64,000 nt of DNA from assembly GCA_964057225.1 (NCBI GenBank), contig OZ059900.1:24939638-25003637 (forward strand), read 5' to 3'. Of this stretch, positions 1 to 14,500 are shown piece after piece; the first letter of the stretch is position 1; each line of letters starts with the position of its first letter. The translations under genes were made by a program, and so were the position numbers. This DNA comes from Auanema rhodensis. Its lineage: Eukaryota; Nematoda; Chromadorea; Rhabditida; Rhabditidae. The notes beneath the pieces are model-generated. The model worked only from the letters and a program-made list of their open reading frames with translations, was not told the origin of the DNA and ran no database searches.

Positions 1-3000
1 TTAGCCATAAGGGGCGTGCCCTCAGAATATGCTAATTTCCTTAATTTTTTAACCACTGTTTTTTTGTCGTGAAAGTGGAACTAGACGTTGTACGAACAAT
101 TTTGAGCTAGGTTTCATTGACATTGCATGAGTTTGAACACATGAAATCGTAAGTCAAAACCTTGTTTACAGCGAAATTTCCAAAAACTGGTTTTCCAGCA
201 TAATAAAATATTTCTCTTGGGAAATACTGTGTTTTTGTATTTTTCTAGTGTTCAGCATGTAAAATACTTCATTTAAGTATGTAACACGCTGAAATTCGTT
301 GCATTTGACGACTCATATGAACAAAAATCGATTTAATCAATATTAGCCATAAGGGGCGTGCCCTCAGAATATGCTAATTCCCTTAATTTTCTAACCCCTG
401 TTTTTTTGTCGTGAAAGTGGAACTAGACGTTGTACGAACAATTTTGAGCTGGGTTTCATTGACATTGCATGAGTTTGAACACATGAAATCGTAAGTCAAA
501 ACCTTATTTACAGCGAAATTTCCAAAAACTGGTTTTCCAGCATAATAAAATATTTCTCATGGGAAATACTTTGTTTTTGTATTTTTCTAGTGTTCAGCAT
601 GTAAAATGCTTCATTTTAGTATGTAACACGCTGAAATTCGTTGCATTTGACGACTCATATGAACAAAAATCGATTTAATCAATATTAGCCATAAGGGGCG
701 TGCCCTCAGAATATGCTAATTTCCTTAATTTTTTAACCGCTGCTTTTTTGTCGTGAAAGTGGAACTAGACGTTGTACGAACAATTTTGAGCTAGGTTTCA
801 TTGACATTGCATGAGTTTGAACACATGAAATCGTAAGTCAAAACCTTGTTTACAGCGAAATTTCCAAAAACTGGTTTTCCAGCATAATAAAATATTTCTC
901 ATGGGAAATACTGTGTTTTTGTATTTTTCTAGTGTTCAGCATGTAAAATACTTCATTTAAGTATGTAACACGCTGAAATTCGTTGCATTTGACGACTCAT
1001 ATGAACAAAAATCGATTTAATCAATATTAGCCATAAAGGGCGTGCCCTCAGAATATGCTAATTTCCTTAATATTCTAACCCCTGTTTTTTTGTCGTGAAA
1101 GTGGAACTAGACGTTGTACAAACAATTTTGAGCTAAGTTTCATTGACATTGCATGAGTTTGAACATATGAAATCGTAAGTCAAAACCTTGTTTACAGCGA
1201 AATTTCCAAAAACTGGTTTTCCAGCATAATAAAATATTTCTCATGGGAAATACTGTGTTTTTGTATTTTTTTAGTGTTCAGCATGTAAAATGCTTCATTT
1301 TAGTATGTAACACGCTGAAATTCGTTGCATTTGACGACTCATATGAACAAAAATCGATTTAATCAATATTAGCCATAAGGGGCGTGCCCTCAGAATATGC
1401 TAATTTCCTTAATTTTTTAACCACTGTTTTTTTGTCGTGAAAGTGGAACTAGACGTTGTACGAACAATTTTGAGCTAGGTTTCATTGACATTGCATGAGT
1501 TTGAACACATGAAATCGTAAGTCAAAACCTTGTTTACAGCGAAATTTCCAAAAACTGGTTTTCCAGCATAATAAAATATTTCTCATGGGAAATACTTTGT
1601 TTTTGTATTTTTCTAGTGTTCAGCATGTAAAATGCTTCATTTTAGTATGTAACACGCTGAAATTCGTTGCATTTGACGACTCATATGAACAAAAATCGAT
1701 TTAATCAATATTAGCCATAAGGGGCGTGCCCTCAGAATATGCTAATTTCCTTAATTTTTTAACCACTGTTTTTTTATCGTGAAAGTGGAACTAGACGTTG
1801 TACGAACAATTTTGAGCTAGGTTTCATTGACATTGCATGAGTTTGAACACATGAAATCGTAAGTCAAAACCTTGTTTACAGCGAAATTTCCAAAAACTGG
1901 TTTTCCAGCATAATAAAATATTTCTCATGGGAAATACTGTGTTTTTGTATTTTTCTAGTGTTCAGCATGTAAAATGCTTCATTTTAGTATGTAACACGCT
2001 GAAATTCGTTGCATTTGACTACTCATATGAACAAAAATCGATTTAATCAATATTAGCCATAAGGGGCGTGCCCTCAGAATATGCTAATTTCCTTAATTTT
2101 CTAACCCCTGTTTTTTTGTCGTGAAAGTGGAACTAGACGTTGTACGAACAATTTTTAGCTAGGTTTCATTGACATTGCATGAGTTTGAACACATGAAATC
2201 GTAAGTCAAAACCTTGCTTACAGCGAAATTTCCAAAAACTGGTTTTCCAGCATAATAAAATATTTCTCATGGGAAATACTGTGTTTTTGTATTTTTCTAG
2301 TGTTCAGCATGTAAAATACTTCATTTAAGTATGTAACACGCTGAAATTCGTTGCATTTGACGACTCATATGAACAAAAATCGATTTAATCAATATTAGCC
2401 ATAAGGGGCGTGCCCTCAGAATATGCTAATTTCCTTAATTTTTTGACCACTGTTTTTTTGTCGTGAAAGTGGAACTAGACGTTGTACGAACAATTTTGAG
2501 CTAGGTTTCATTGACATTGCATGAGTTTGAACACATGAAATCGTAAGTCAAAATCTTGTTTACAGCGAAATTTCCAAAAACTGGTTTTCCAGCATAATAA
2601 AATATTTCTCATGGGAAATACTGTGTTTTTGTATTTTTCTAGTGTTCAGCATGTAAAATGCTTCATTTTAGTATGTAACACGCTGAAATTCGTTGCATTT
2701 GACGACTCATATGAACAAAAATCGATTTAATCAATATTAGCCATAAGGGGCGTGCCCTCAGAATATGCTAATTTCCTTAATATTCTAACCCCTGTTTTTT
2801 GTCGTGAAAGTGGAACTAGACGTTGTACAAACAATTTTGAGCTAGGTTTCATTGACATTGCATGAGTTTGAACATATGAAATCGTAAGTCAAAACCTTGT
2901 TTACAGCGAAATTTCCAAAAACTGGTTTTCCAGCATAATAAAATATTTCTCATGGGAAATACTGTGTTTTCGTATTTTTTTAGTGTTCAGCATGTAAAAT

Positions 3001-4520
3001 GCTTCATTTTAGTATGTAACACGCTGAAATTCGTTGCATTTGACGACTCATATGAACAAAAATCGATTTAATCAATATTAGCCATAAGGGGCGTGCCCTC
3101 AGAATATGCTAATTTCCTTAATTTTCTAACCCCTGTTTTTTGTCGTGAAAGTGGAACTAGACGTTGTAGGAACAATTTTGAGCTAGGTTTCATTGACATT
3201 GCATGAGTTTGAACACATGAAATCGTAAGTCAAAACCTTGTTTACAGCGAAATTTCCAAAAACTGGTTTTCCAGCATAATAAAATATTTCTCTTGGGAAA
3301 TACTGTGTTTTTGTATTTTTCTAGTGTTCAGCATGTAAAATACTTCATTTAAGTATGTAACACGCTGAAATTCGTTGCATTTGACGACTCATATGAACAA
3401 AAATCGATTTAATCAATATTAGCCATAAGGGGCGTGCCCTCAGAATATGCTAATTCCCTTAATTTTCTAACCCCTGTTTTTTTGTCGTGAAAGTGGAACT
3501 AGACGTTGTACGAACAATTTTGAGCTAGGTTTCATTGACATTGCATGAGTTTGAACACATGAAATCGTAAGTCAAAACCTTATTTACAGCGAAATTTCCA
3601 AAAACTGGTTTTCCAGCATAATAAAATATTTCTCATGGGAAATACTTTGTTTTTGTATTTTTCTAGTGTTCAGCATGTAAAATGCTTCATTTTAGTATGT
3701 AACACGCTGAAATTCGTTGCATTTGACGACTCATATGAACAAAAATCGATTTAATCAATATTAGCCATAAGGGGCGTGCCCTCAGAATATGCTAATTTCC
3801 TTAATTTTTTAACCACTGTTTTTTTGTCGTGAAAGTGGAACTAGACGTTGTACGAACAATTTTGAGCTAGGTTTCATTGACATTGCATGAGTTTGAACAC
3901 ATGAAATCGTAAGTCAAAACCTTGTTTACAGCGAAATTTCCAAAAACTGGTTTTCCAGCATAATAAAATATTTCTCATGGGAAATACTGTGTTTTTGTAT
4001 TTTTCTAGTGTTCAGCATGTAAAATGTTTCATTTTAGTATGTAACACGCTGAAATTCGTTGCATTTGACGACTCATATGAACAGAAATCGATTTAATCAA
4101 TATTAGCCATAAGGGGCGTGCCCTCAGAATATGCTAATTTTCTAAATTTTCTAACCCCTGTTTTTTTGTCGTGAAAGTGGAACTAGACGTTGTACAAACA
4201 ATTTTGAGCTAGGTTTCATTGACATTGCATGAGTTTGAACACATGAAATCGTAAGTCAAAACCTTGTTTACAGCGAAATTTCCAAAAACTGGTTTTCCAG
4301 CATAATAAAATATTTCTCATGGGAAATACTGTGTTTTTGTATTTTTCTAGTGTTCAGCATGTAAAATACTTCATTTAAGTATGTAACACGCTGAAATTCG
4401 TTGCATTTGACGACTCATATGAACAGAAATCGATTTAATCAATATTAGCCATAAGGGGCGTGCCCTCAGAATATGCTAATTTCCTAAATTTTCTAACCCC
4501 TGTTTTTTTGTCGTGAAAGT
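1..4520. repeat. Left segment: irregular, diverse monomers with weak 9- and 11-mer relationships
   Basis: Monomers here vary more between neighbours than elsewhere. Markers include AACCACTG instead of AACCCCTG, ACTTCATTTAAG at m265-276, AATATTCTAAC with ACAAACAAT and ACATATG, TACTTTG for TACTGTG, and CTCTTGGG. The monomer at 343 pairs with the one at 3,419 (offset 3,076) and the one at 1,027 with 4,787 (offset 3,760). These offsets are 9 and 11 monomers minus two single-base deletions near 2,797 and 3,138. The matches are interrupted by copies that do not correspond. The segment looks older or less recently homogenised than the rest. Confidence 0.7.
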
Positions 4521-7500
4521 GGAACTAGACGTTGTACAAACAATTTTGAGCTAGGTTTCATTGACATTGCATGAGTTTGAACACATGAAATCGTAAGTCA
4601 AAACCTTGTTTACAGCGAAATTTCCAAAAACTGGTTTTCCAGCATAATAAAATATTTCTCATGGGAAATACTGTGTTTTTGTATTTTTCTAGTGTTCAGC
4701 ATGTAAAATACTTCATTTAAGTATGTAACACGCTGAAATTCGTTGCATTTGACGACTCATATGAACAAAAATCGATTTAATCAATATTAGCCATAAAGGG
4801 CGTGCCCTCAGAATATGCTAATTTCCTTAATATTCTAACCCCTGTTTTTTTGTCGTGAAAGTGGAACTAGACGTTGTACAAACAATTTTGAGCTAAGTTT
4901 CATTGACATTGCATGAGTTTGAACATATGAAATCGTAAGTCAAAACCTTGTTTACAGCGAAATTTCCAAAAACTGGTTTTCCAGCATAATAAAATATTTC
5001 TCATGGGAAATACTGTGTTTTTGTATTTTTTTAGTGTTCAGCATGTAAAATGCTTCATTTTAGTATGTAACACGCTGAAATTCGTTGCATTTGACGACTC
5101 ATATGAACAAAAATCGATTTAATCAATATTAGCCATAAGGGGCGTGCCCTCAGAATATGCTAATTTCCTTAATTTTTCAACCACTGTTTTTTTGTCGTGA
5201 AAGTGGAACTAGACGTTGTACGAACAATTTTGAGCTAGGTTTCATTGACATTGCATGAGTTTGAACACATGAAATCGTAAGTCAAAACCTTGTTTACAGC
5301 GAAATTTCCAAAAACTGGTTTTCCAGCATAATAAAATATTTCTCATGGGAAATACTTTGTTTTTGTATTTTTCTAGTGTTCAGCATGTAAAATGCTTCAT
5401 TTTAGTATGTAACACGCTGAAATTCGTTGCATTTGACGACTCATATGAACAAAAATCGATTTAATCAATATTAGCCATAAGGGGCGTGCCCTCAGAATAT
5501 GCTAATTTCCTTAATTTTTTAACCACTGTTTTTTTATCGTGAAAGTGGAACTAGACGTTGTACGAACAATTTTGAGCTAGGTTTCATTGACATTGCATGA
5601 GTTTGAACACATGAAATCGTAAGTCAAAACCTTGTTTACAGCGAAATTTCCAAAAACTGGTTTTCCAGCATAATAAAATATTTCTCATGGGAAATACTGT
5701 GTTTTTGTATTTTTTTAGTAATCAGCATGTAAAATGCTTCATTTTAGTATGTAACACGCTGAAATTCGTTGCATTTGACGACTCATATGAACAAAAATCG
5801 ATTTAATCAATATTAGCCATAAGGGGCGTGCCCTCAGAATATGCTAATTTCCTTAATTTTCTAACCCCTGTTTTTTGTCGTGAAAGTGGAACTAGACGTT
5901 GTAGGAACAATTTTGAGCTAGTTTTCATTGACATTGCATGAGTTTGAACACATGAAATCGTAAGTCAAAACCTTGTTTACAGCGAAATTTCCAAAAACTG
6001 GTTTTCCAGCATAATAAAATATTTCTCTTGGGAAATACTGTGTTTTTGTATTTTTCTAGTGTTCAGCATGTAAAATACGTCATTTAAGTATGTAACACGC
6101 TGAAATTCGTTGCATTTGACGACTCATATGAACAAAAATCGATTTAATCAATATTAGCCATAAGGGGCGTGCCCTCAGAATATGCTAATTCCCTTAATTT
6201 TCTAACCCCTGTTTTTTTGTCGTGAAAGTGGAACTAGACGTTGTACAAACAATTTTGAGCTAAGTTTCATTGACATTGCATGAGTTTGAACATATGAAAT
6301 CGTAAGTCAAAACCTTGTTTACAGCGAAATTTCCAAAAACTGGTTTTCCAGCATAATAAAATATTTCTCATGGGAAATACTGTGTTTTTGTATTTTTTTA
6401 GTGTTCAGCATGTAAAATGCTTCATTTTAGTATGTAACACGCTGAAATTCGTTGCATTTGACGACTCATATGAACAAAAATCGATTTAATCAATATTAGC
6501 CATAAGGGGCGTGCCCTCAGAATATGCTAATTTCCTTAATTTTCTAACCCCTGTTTTTTTGTCGTGAAAGTGGAACTAGACGTTGTACGAACAATTTTGA
6601 GCTAGGTTTCATTGACATTGCATGAGTTTGAACACATGAAATCGTAAGTCAAAACCTTGTTTACAGCGAAATTTCCAAAAACTGGTTTTCCAGCATAATA
6701 AAATATTTCTCATGGGAAATACTGTGTTTTTGTATTTTTCTAGTGTTCAGCATGTAAAATACTTCATTTAAGTATGTAACACGCTGAAATTCGTTGCATT
6801 TGACGACTCATATGAACAAAAATCGATTTAATCAATATTAGCCATAAAGGGCGTGCCCTCAGAATATGCTAATTTCCTTAATATTCTAACCCCTGTTTTT
6901 TTGTCGTGAAAGTGGAACTAGACGTTGTACAAACAATTTTGAGCTAAGTTTCATTGACATTGCATGAGTTTGAACATATGAAATCATAAGTCAAAACCTT
7001 GTTTACAGCGAAATTTCCAAAAACTGGTTTTCCAGCATAATAAAATATTTCTCATGGGAAATACTGTGTTTTTGTATTTTTTTAGTGTTCAGCATGTAAA
7101 ATGCTTCATTTTAGTATGTAACACGCTGAAATTCGTTGCATTTGACGACTCATATGAACAAAAATCGATTTAATCAATATTAGCCATAAGGGGCGTGCCC
7201 TCAGAATATGCTAATTTCCTTAATTTTTTAACCACTGTTTTTTTGTCGTGAAAGTGGAACTAGACGTTGTACGAACAATTTTGAGCTAGGTTTCATTGAC
7301 ATTGCATGAGTTTGAACACATGAAATCGTAAGTCAAAACCTTGTTTACAGCGAAATTTCCAAAAACTGGTTTTCCAGCATAATAAAATATTTCTCATGGG
7401 AAATACTTTGTTTTTGTATTTTTCTAGTGTTCAGCATGTAAAATGCTTCATTTTAGTATGTAACACGCTGAAATTCGTTGCATTTGACGACTCATATGAA

Positions 7501-8546
7501 CAAAAATCGATTTAATCAATATTAGCCATAAGGGGCGTGCCCTCAGAATATGCTAATTTCCTTAATTTTTTAACCACTGTTTTTTTATCGTGAAAGTGGA
7601 ACTAGACGTTGTACGAACAATTTTGAGCTAGGTTTCATTGACATTGCATGAGTTTGAACACATGAAATCGTAAGTCAAAACCTTGTTTACAGCGAAATTT
7701 CCAAAAACTGGTTTTCCAGCATAATAAAATATTTCTCATGGGAAATACTGTGTTTTTGTATTTTTTTAGTAATCAGCATGTAAAATGCTTCATTTTAGTA
7801 TGTAACACGCTGAAATTCGTTGCATTTGACGACTCATATGAACAAAAATCGATTTAATCAATATTAGCCATAAGGGGCGTGCCCTCAGAATATGCTAATT
7901 TCCTTAATTTTCTAACCCCTGTTTTTTGTCGTGAAAGTGGAACTAGACGTTGTAGGAACAATTTTGAGCTAGTTTTCATTGACATTGCATGAGTTTGAAC
8001 ACATGAAATCGTAAGTCAAAACCTTGTTTACAGCGAAATTTCCAAAAACTGGTTTTCCAGCATAATAAAATATTTCTCTTGGGAAATACTGTGTTTTTGT
8101 ATTTTTCTAGTGTTCAGCATGTAAAATACTTCATTTAAGTATGTAACACGCTGAAATTCGTTGCATTTGACGACTCATATGAACAAAAATCGATTTAATC
8201 AATATTAGCTATAAGGGGCGTGCCCTCAGAATATGCTAATTCCCTTAATTTTCTAACCCCTGTTTTTTTGTCGTGAAAGTGGAACTAGACGTTGTACAAA
8301 CAATTTTGAGCTAAGTTTCATTGACATTGCATGAGTTTGAACATATGAAATCGTAAGTCAAAACCTTGTTTACAGCGAAATTTCCAAAAACTGGTTTTCC
8401 AGCATAATAAAATATTTCTCATGGGAAATACTGTGTTTTTGTATTTTTTTAGTGTTCAGCATGTAAAATGCTTCATTTTAGTATGTAACACGCTGAAATT
8501 CGTTGCATTTGACGACTCATATGAACAAAAATCGATTTAATCAATA
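4520..8546. repeat. Higher-order repeat, 2,051 bp (6 monomers), two copies
   Basis: Sequence from about 4.52 to 6.50 kb reappears at about 6.57 to 8.55 kb with offset 2,051. Shared rare markers include ATAAAGGGCG (4,793 and 6,844), TTTTTATCG, the change GTAATCAG for GTGTTCAG (5,717 and 7,768), TAGGAACA with CTAGTTTTCAT, and CTCTTGGG followed by AATTCCC. The period is 6 x 342 minus one T deleted from the T-run near 5,871 and again near 7,922. Differences between copies are few: TTCAACC against TTAACC, TACGTC against TACTTC, one AAATCATAAG in copy 2, and TTAGCTAT near 8,207. Confidence 0.85.
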
Positions 8547-11500
8547 TTAGCCATAAGGGGCGTGCCCTCAGAATATGCTAATTTCCTTAATTTTTTAACC
8601 ACTGTTTTTTTGTCGTGAAAGTGGAACTAGACGTTGTACGAACAATTTTGAGCTAGGTTTCATTGACATTGCATGAGTTTGAACACATGAAATCGTAAGT
8701 CAAAACCTTATTTACAGCGAAATTTCCAAAAACTGGTTTTCCAGCATAATAAAATATTTCTCATGGGAAATACTTTGTTTTTGTATTTTTCTAGTGTTCA
8801 GCATGTAAAATGCTTCATTTTAGTATGTAACACGCTGAAATTCGTTGCATTTGACGACTCATATGAACAAAAATCGATTTAATCAATATTAGCCATAAGG
8901 GGCGTGCCCTCAGAATATGCTAATTTCCTTAATTTTTTAACCACTGTTTTTTTGTCGTGAAAGTGGAACTAGACGTTGTACGAACAATTTTGAGCTAGGT
9001 TTCATTGACATTGCATGAGTTTGAACACATGAAATCGTAAGTCAAAACCTTATTTACAGCGAAATTTCCAAAAACTGGTTTTCCAGCATAATAAAATATT
9101 TCTCATGGGAAATACTTTGTTTTTGTATTTTTCTAGTGTTCAGCATGTAAAATGCTTCATTTTAGTATGTAACACGCTGAAATTCGTTGCATTTGACGAC
9201 TCATATGAACAAAAATCGATTTAATCAATATTAGCCATAAGGGGCGTGCCCTCAGAATATGCTAATTTCCTTAATTTTTTAACCACTGTTTTTTTGTCGT
9301 GAAAGTGGAACTAGACGTTGTACGAACAATTTTGAGCTAGGTTTCATTGACATTGCATGAGTTTGAACACATGAAATCGTAAGTCAAAACCTTGTTTACA
9401 GCGAAATTTCCAAAAACTGGTTTTCCAGCATAATAAAATATTTCTCATGGGAAATACTGTGTTTTTGTATTTTTCTAGTGTTCAGCATGTAAAATGGTTC
9501 ATTTTAGTATGTAACACGCTGAAATTCGTTGCATTTGACGACTCATATGAACAAAAATCGATTTAATCAATATTAGCCATAAGGGGCGTGCCCTCAGAAT
9601 ATGCTAATTTCCTTAATTTTCTAACCCCTGTTTTTTGTCGTGAAAGTGGAACTAGACGTTGTACGAACAATTTTGAGCTAGGTTTCATTGACATTGCATG
9701 AGTTTGAACACATGAAATCGTAAGTCAAAGCCTTGTTTACAGCGAAATTTCCAAAAACTGGTTTTCCAGCATAATAAAATATTTCTCATGGGAAATACTG
9801 TGTTTTTGTATTTTTCTAGTGTTCAGCATGTAAAATGGTTCATTTTAGTGTATGTAACACGCTGAAATTCGTTGCATTTGACGACTCATATGAACAAAAA
9901 TCGATTTAATCAATATTAGCCATAAGGGGCGTGCCCTCAGAATATGCTAATTTCCTTAATTTTCTAACCCCTGTTTTTTTGTCGTGAAAGTGGAACTAGA
10001 CGTTGTACGAACAATTTTGAGCTAGGTTTCATTGACATTGCATGAGTTTGAACACATGAAATCGTAAGTCAAAACCTTGTTTACAGCGAAATTTCCAAAA
10101 ACTGGTTTTCCAGCATAATAAAATATTTCTCATGGGAAATACTGTGTTTTTGTATTTTTCTAGTGTTCAGCATGTAAAATGGTTCATTTTAGTGTATGTA
10201 ACACGCTGAAATTCGTTGCATTTGACGACTCATATGAACAAAAATCGATTTAATCAATATTAGCCATAAGGGGCGTGCCCTCAGAATATGCTAATTTCCT
10301 TAATTTTCTAACCCCTGTTTTTTTGTCGTGAAAGTGGAACTAGACGTTGTACGAACAATTTTGAGCTAGGTTTCATTGACATTGCATGAGTTTGAACACA
10401 TGAAATCGTAAGTCAAAACCTTATTTACAGCGAAATTTCCAAAAACTGGTTTTCCAGCATAATAAAATATTTCTCATGGGAAATACTTTGTTTTTGTATT
10501 TTTCTAGTGTTCAGCATGTAAAATGCTTCATTTTAGTATGTAACACGCTGAAATTCGTTGCATTTGACGACTCATATGAACAAAAATCGATTTAATCAAT
10601 ATTAGCCATAAGGGGCGTGCCCTCAGAATATGCTAATTTCCTTAATTTTTTAACCCCTGTTTTTTTGTCGTGAAAGTGGAACTAGACGTTGTACGAACAA
10701 TTTTGAGCTAGGTTTCATTGACATTGCATGAGTTTGAACACATGAAATCGTAAGTCAAAACCTAGTTTACAGCGAAATTTCCAAAAACTGGTTTTCCAAC
10801 ATAATAAAATATTTCTCATGGGAAATACTGTGTTTTTGTATTTTTCTAGTGTTCAGCATGTAAAATGATTCATTTTAGTATGTAACACGCTGAAATTCGT
10901 TGCATTTGACGACTCATATGAACAAAAATCGATTTAATCAATATTAGCCATAAGGGGCGTGCCCTCAGAATATGCTAATTTCCTTAATTTTCTAACCCCT
11001 GTTTTTTTGTCGTGAAAGTGGAACTAGACGTTGTACGAACAATTTTGAGCTAGGTTTCATTGACATTGCATGAGTTTGAACACATGAAATCGTAAGTCAA
11101 AACCTAGTTTACAGCGAAATTTCCAAAAACTGGTTTTCCAGCATAATAAAATATTTCTCATGGGAAATACTGTGTTTTTGTATTTTTCTAGTGTTCCGCA
11201 TGTAAAATGATTCATTTTAGTATGTAACACGCTGAAATTCGTTGCATTTGACGACTCATATGAACAAAAATCGATTTAATCAATATTAGCCATAAGGGGC
11301 GTGCCCTCAGAATATGCTAATTTCCTTAATTTTCTAACCCCTGTTTTTCTGTCGTGAAAGTGGAACTAGACGTTGTACGAACAATTTTGAGCTAGGTTTC
11401 ATTGACATTGCATGAGTTTGAACTCATGAAATCGTAAGTCAAAACCTTGTTTACAGCGAAATTTCCAAAAACTGGTTTTCCAGCATAATAAAATATTTCT
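8547..11500. repeat. Locally duplicated monomers, including 343- and 344-bp length variants
   Basis: Neighbouring monomers resemble one another rather than distant ones. Those at 8,547 and 8,889 are nearly the same (CCACTG, CCTTATTTA, TACTTTG). Those at 9,573 and 9,916 share a 2-base insertion giving ATTTTAGTGTATG. Those at 10,602 and 10,944 share CCTAGTTTAC and AAATGATTC. This suggests recent single-monomer duplications rather than a longer unit. CTAACCCC gradually replaces the CCACTG state of the left segment. Confidence 0.7.
9916..10259 (+). repeat. 344-bp monomer with 2-base insertion
   Basis: This copy reads CATTTTAGTGTATGTAACAC where most read CATTTTAGTATGTAACAC, a GT insertion. The preceding monomer (9,573-9,915) has the same insertion and also one T fewer in its T-run, giving 343 bp. 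No other monomer in the window appears to carry the insertion, so it is a private local event copied once. Confidence 0.85.
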
Positions 11501-11599
11501 CATGGGAAATACTACGTTTTTGTATTTTTCTAGTGTTCAGCATGTAAAATGCGTCATTTTAGTATGTAAAACGCTGAAATTCGTTGCATTTGACGACTC

Positions 11600-14500
11600 A
11601 TATGAACAAAAATCGATTTTATCAATATTAGCCATAAGGGGCGTGCCCTCAGAATATGCTAATTTCCTTAATTTTCTAACCCCTGTTTTTTTGTCGTGAA
11701 AGTGGAACTAGACGTTGTACGAACAATTTTGAGCTAGGTTTCATTGACATTGCATGAGTTTGAACACATGAAATCGTAAGTCAAAACCTTGTTTACAGCG
11801 AAATTTCCAAAAACTGGTTTTCCAGCATAATAAAATATTTCTCATGGGAAAAACAGTGTTTTTGTATTTTTTTAGTGTTCAGCATGTAAAATGCGTCATT
11901 TTAGTATGTAAAACGCTGAAATTCGTTGCATTTGACGACTCATATGAACAAAAATCGATTTTATCAATATTAGCCATAAGGGGCGTGCCCTCAGAATATG
12001 CTAATTTCCTTAATTTTCTAACCCCTGTTTTTTTGTCGTGAAAGTGGAACTAGACGTTGTACGAACAATTTTGAGCTAGGTTTCATTGACATTGCATGAG
12101 TTTGAACACATGAAATCGTAAGTCAAAACCTTGTTTACAGCGAAATTTCCAAAAACTGGTTTTCCAGCATAATAAAATATTTCTCATGGGAAATACTGTG
12201 TTTTTGTATTTTTCTAGTGTTCAGCATGTAAAATGCTTCATTTTAGTATGTAACACGCTGAAATTCGTTGCATTTGACGACTCATATGAACAAAAATCGA
12301 TTTAATCAATATTAGCCATAAGGGGCGTGCCCTCCGAATATGCTAATTTCCTCAATTTTCTAACCCCTGTTTTTTTGTCGTGAAAGTGGAACTTGACGTT
12401 GTACGAACAATTTTGAGCTAGGTTTCATTGACATTGCATGAGTTTGAACACATGAAATCGTAAGTCAAAACCTTGTTTACAGCGAAATTTCCAAAAACTG
12501 GTTTTCCAGCATAATAAAATATTTCTCATGGGAAATACTGTGTTTTTGTATTTTTTTCAGTGTTCAGCATGTAAAATGCGTCATTTTAGTATGTAAAACG
12601 CTGAAATTCGTTGCATTTGACGACTCATATGAACAAAAATCGATTTAATCAATATTAGCCATAAGGGGCGTGCCCTCAGAATATGCTAATTTCCTTAATT
12701 TTCTAACCCCTGTTTTTTTGTCGTGAAAGTGGAACTAGACGTTGTACGAACAATTTTGAGCTAGGTTTCATTAACATTGCATGAGTTTGAACACATGAAA
12801 TCGTAAGTCAAAACCTTGTTTACAGCGAAATTTCCAAAAACTGGTTTTCCAGCATAATAAAATATTTCTCATGGGAAATACTGTGTTTTTGTATTTTTCT
12901 AGTGTTCAGCATGTAAAAGGCTTCATTTTAGTATGTAACACGCTGAAATTCGTTGCATTTGACGACTCATATGAACAAAAATCGATTTAATCAATATTAG
13001 CCATAAGGGGCGTGCCCTCAGAATATGCTAATTTCCTTAATTTTCTAACCCCTGTTTTTTTGTCGTGAAAGTGGAACTAGACGTTGTACGAACAATTTTG
13101 AGCTAGGTTTCATTGACATTGCATGAGTTTGAACACATGAAATCGTAAGTCAAAACCTTGTTTACAGCGAAATTTCCAAAAACTGGTTTTCCAGCATAAT
13201 AAAATATTTCTCATGGGAAAAACAGTGTTTTTGTATTTTTTTAGTGTTCAGCATGTAAAATGCGTCATTTTAGTATGTAAAACGCTGAAATTCGTTGCAT
13301 TTGACGACTCATATGAACAAAAATCGATTTTATCAATATTAGCCATAAGGGGCGTGCCCTCAGAATATGCTAATTTCCTTAATTTTCTAACCCCTGTTTT
13401 TTTGTCGTGAAAGTGGAACTAGACGTTGTACGAACAATTTTGAGCTAGGTTTCATTGACATTGCATGAGTTTGAACACATGAAATCGTAAGTCAAAACCT
13501 TGTTTACAGCGAAATTTCCAAAAACTGGTTTTCCAGCATAATAAAATATTTCTCATGGGAAATACTGTGTTTTTGTATTTTTCTAGTGTTCAGCATGTAA
13601 AATGCTTCATTTTAGTATGTAACACGCTGAAATTCGTTGCATTTGACGACTCATATGAACAAAAATCGATTTAATCAATATTAGCCATAAGGGGCGTGCC
13701 CTCCGAATATGCTAATTTCCTCAATTTTCTAACCCCTGTTTTTTTGTCGTGAAAGTGGAACTTGACGTTGTACGAACAATTTTGAGCTAGTTTTCATTGA
13801 CATTGCATGAGTTTGAACACATGAAATCGTAAGTCAAAACCTTGTTTACAGCGAAATTTCCAAAAACTGGTTTTCCAGCATAATAAAATATTTCTCATGG
13901 GAAATACTGTGTTTTTGTATTTTTTTCAGTGTTCAGCATGTAAAATGCGTCATTTTAGTATGTAAAACGCTGAAATTCGTTGCATTTGACGACTCATATG
14001 AACAAAAATCGATTTTATCAATATTAGCCATAAGGGGCGTGCCCTCAGAATATGCTAATTTCCTTAATTTTCTAACCCCTGTTTTTTTGTCGTGAAAGTG
14101 GAACTAGACGTTGTACGAACAATTTTGAGCTAGGTTTCATTGACATTGCATGAGTTTGAACACATGAAATCGTTAGTCAAAACCTTGTTTACAGCGAAAT
14201 TTCCAAAAACTGGTTTTCCAGCATAATAAAATATTTCTCATGGGAAATACAGTGTTTTTGTATTTTTTTAGTGTTCAGCATGTAAAATGCGTCATTTTAG
14301 TATGTAAAACGCTGAAATTCGTTGCATTTGACGACTCATATGAACAAAAATCGATTTAATCAATATTAGCCATAAGGGGCGTGCCCTCAGAATATGCTAA
14401 TTTCCTTAATTTTCTAACCCCTGTTTTTTTGTCGTGAAAGTGGAACTAGACGTTGTACGAACAATTTTGAGCTAGGTTTCATTGACATTGCATGAGTTTG

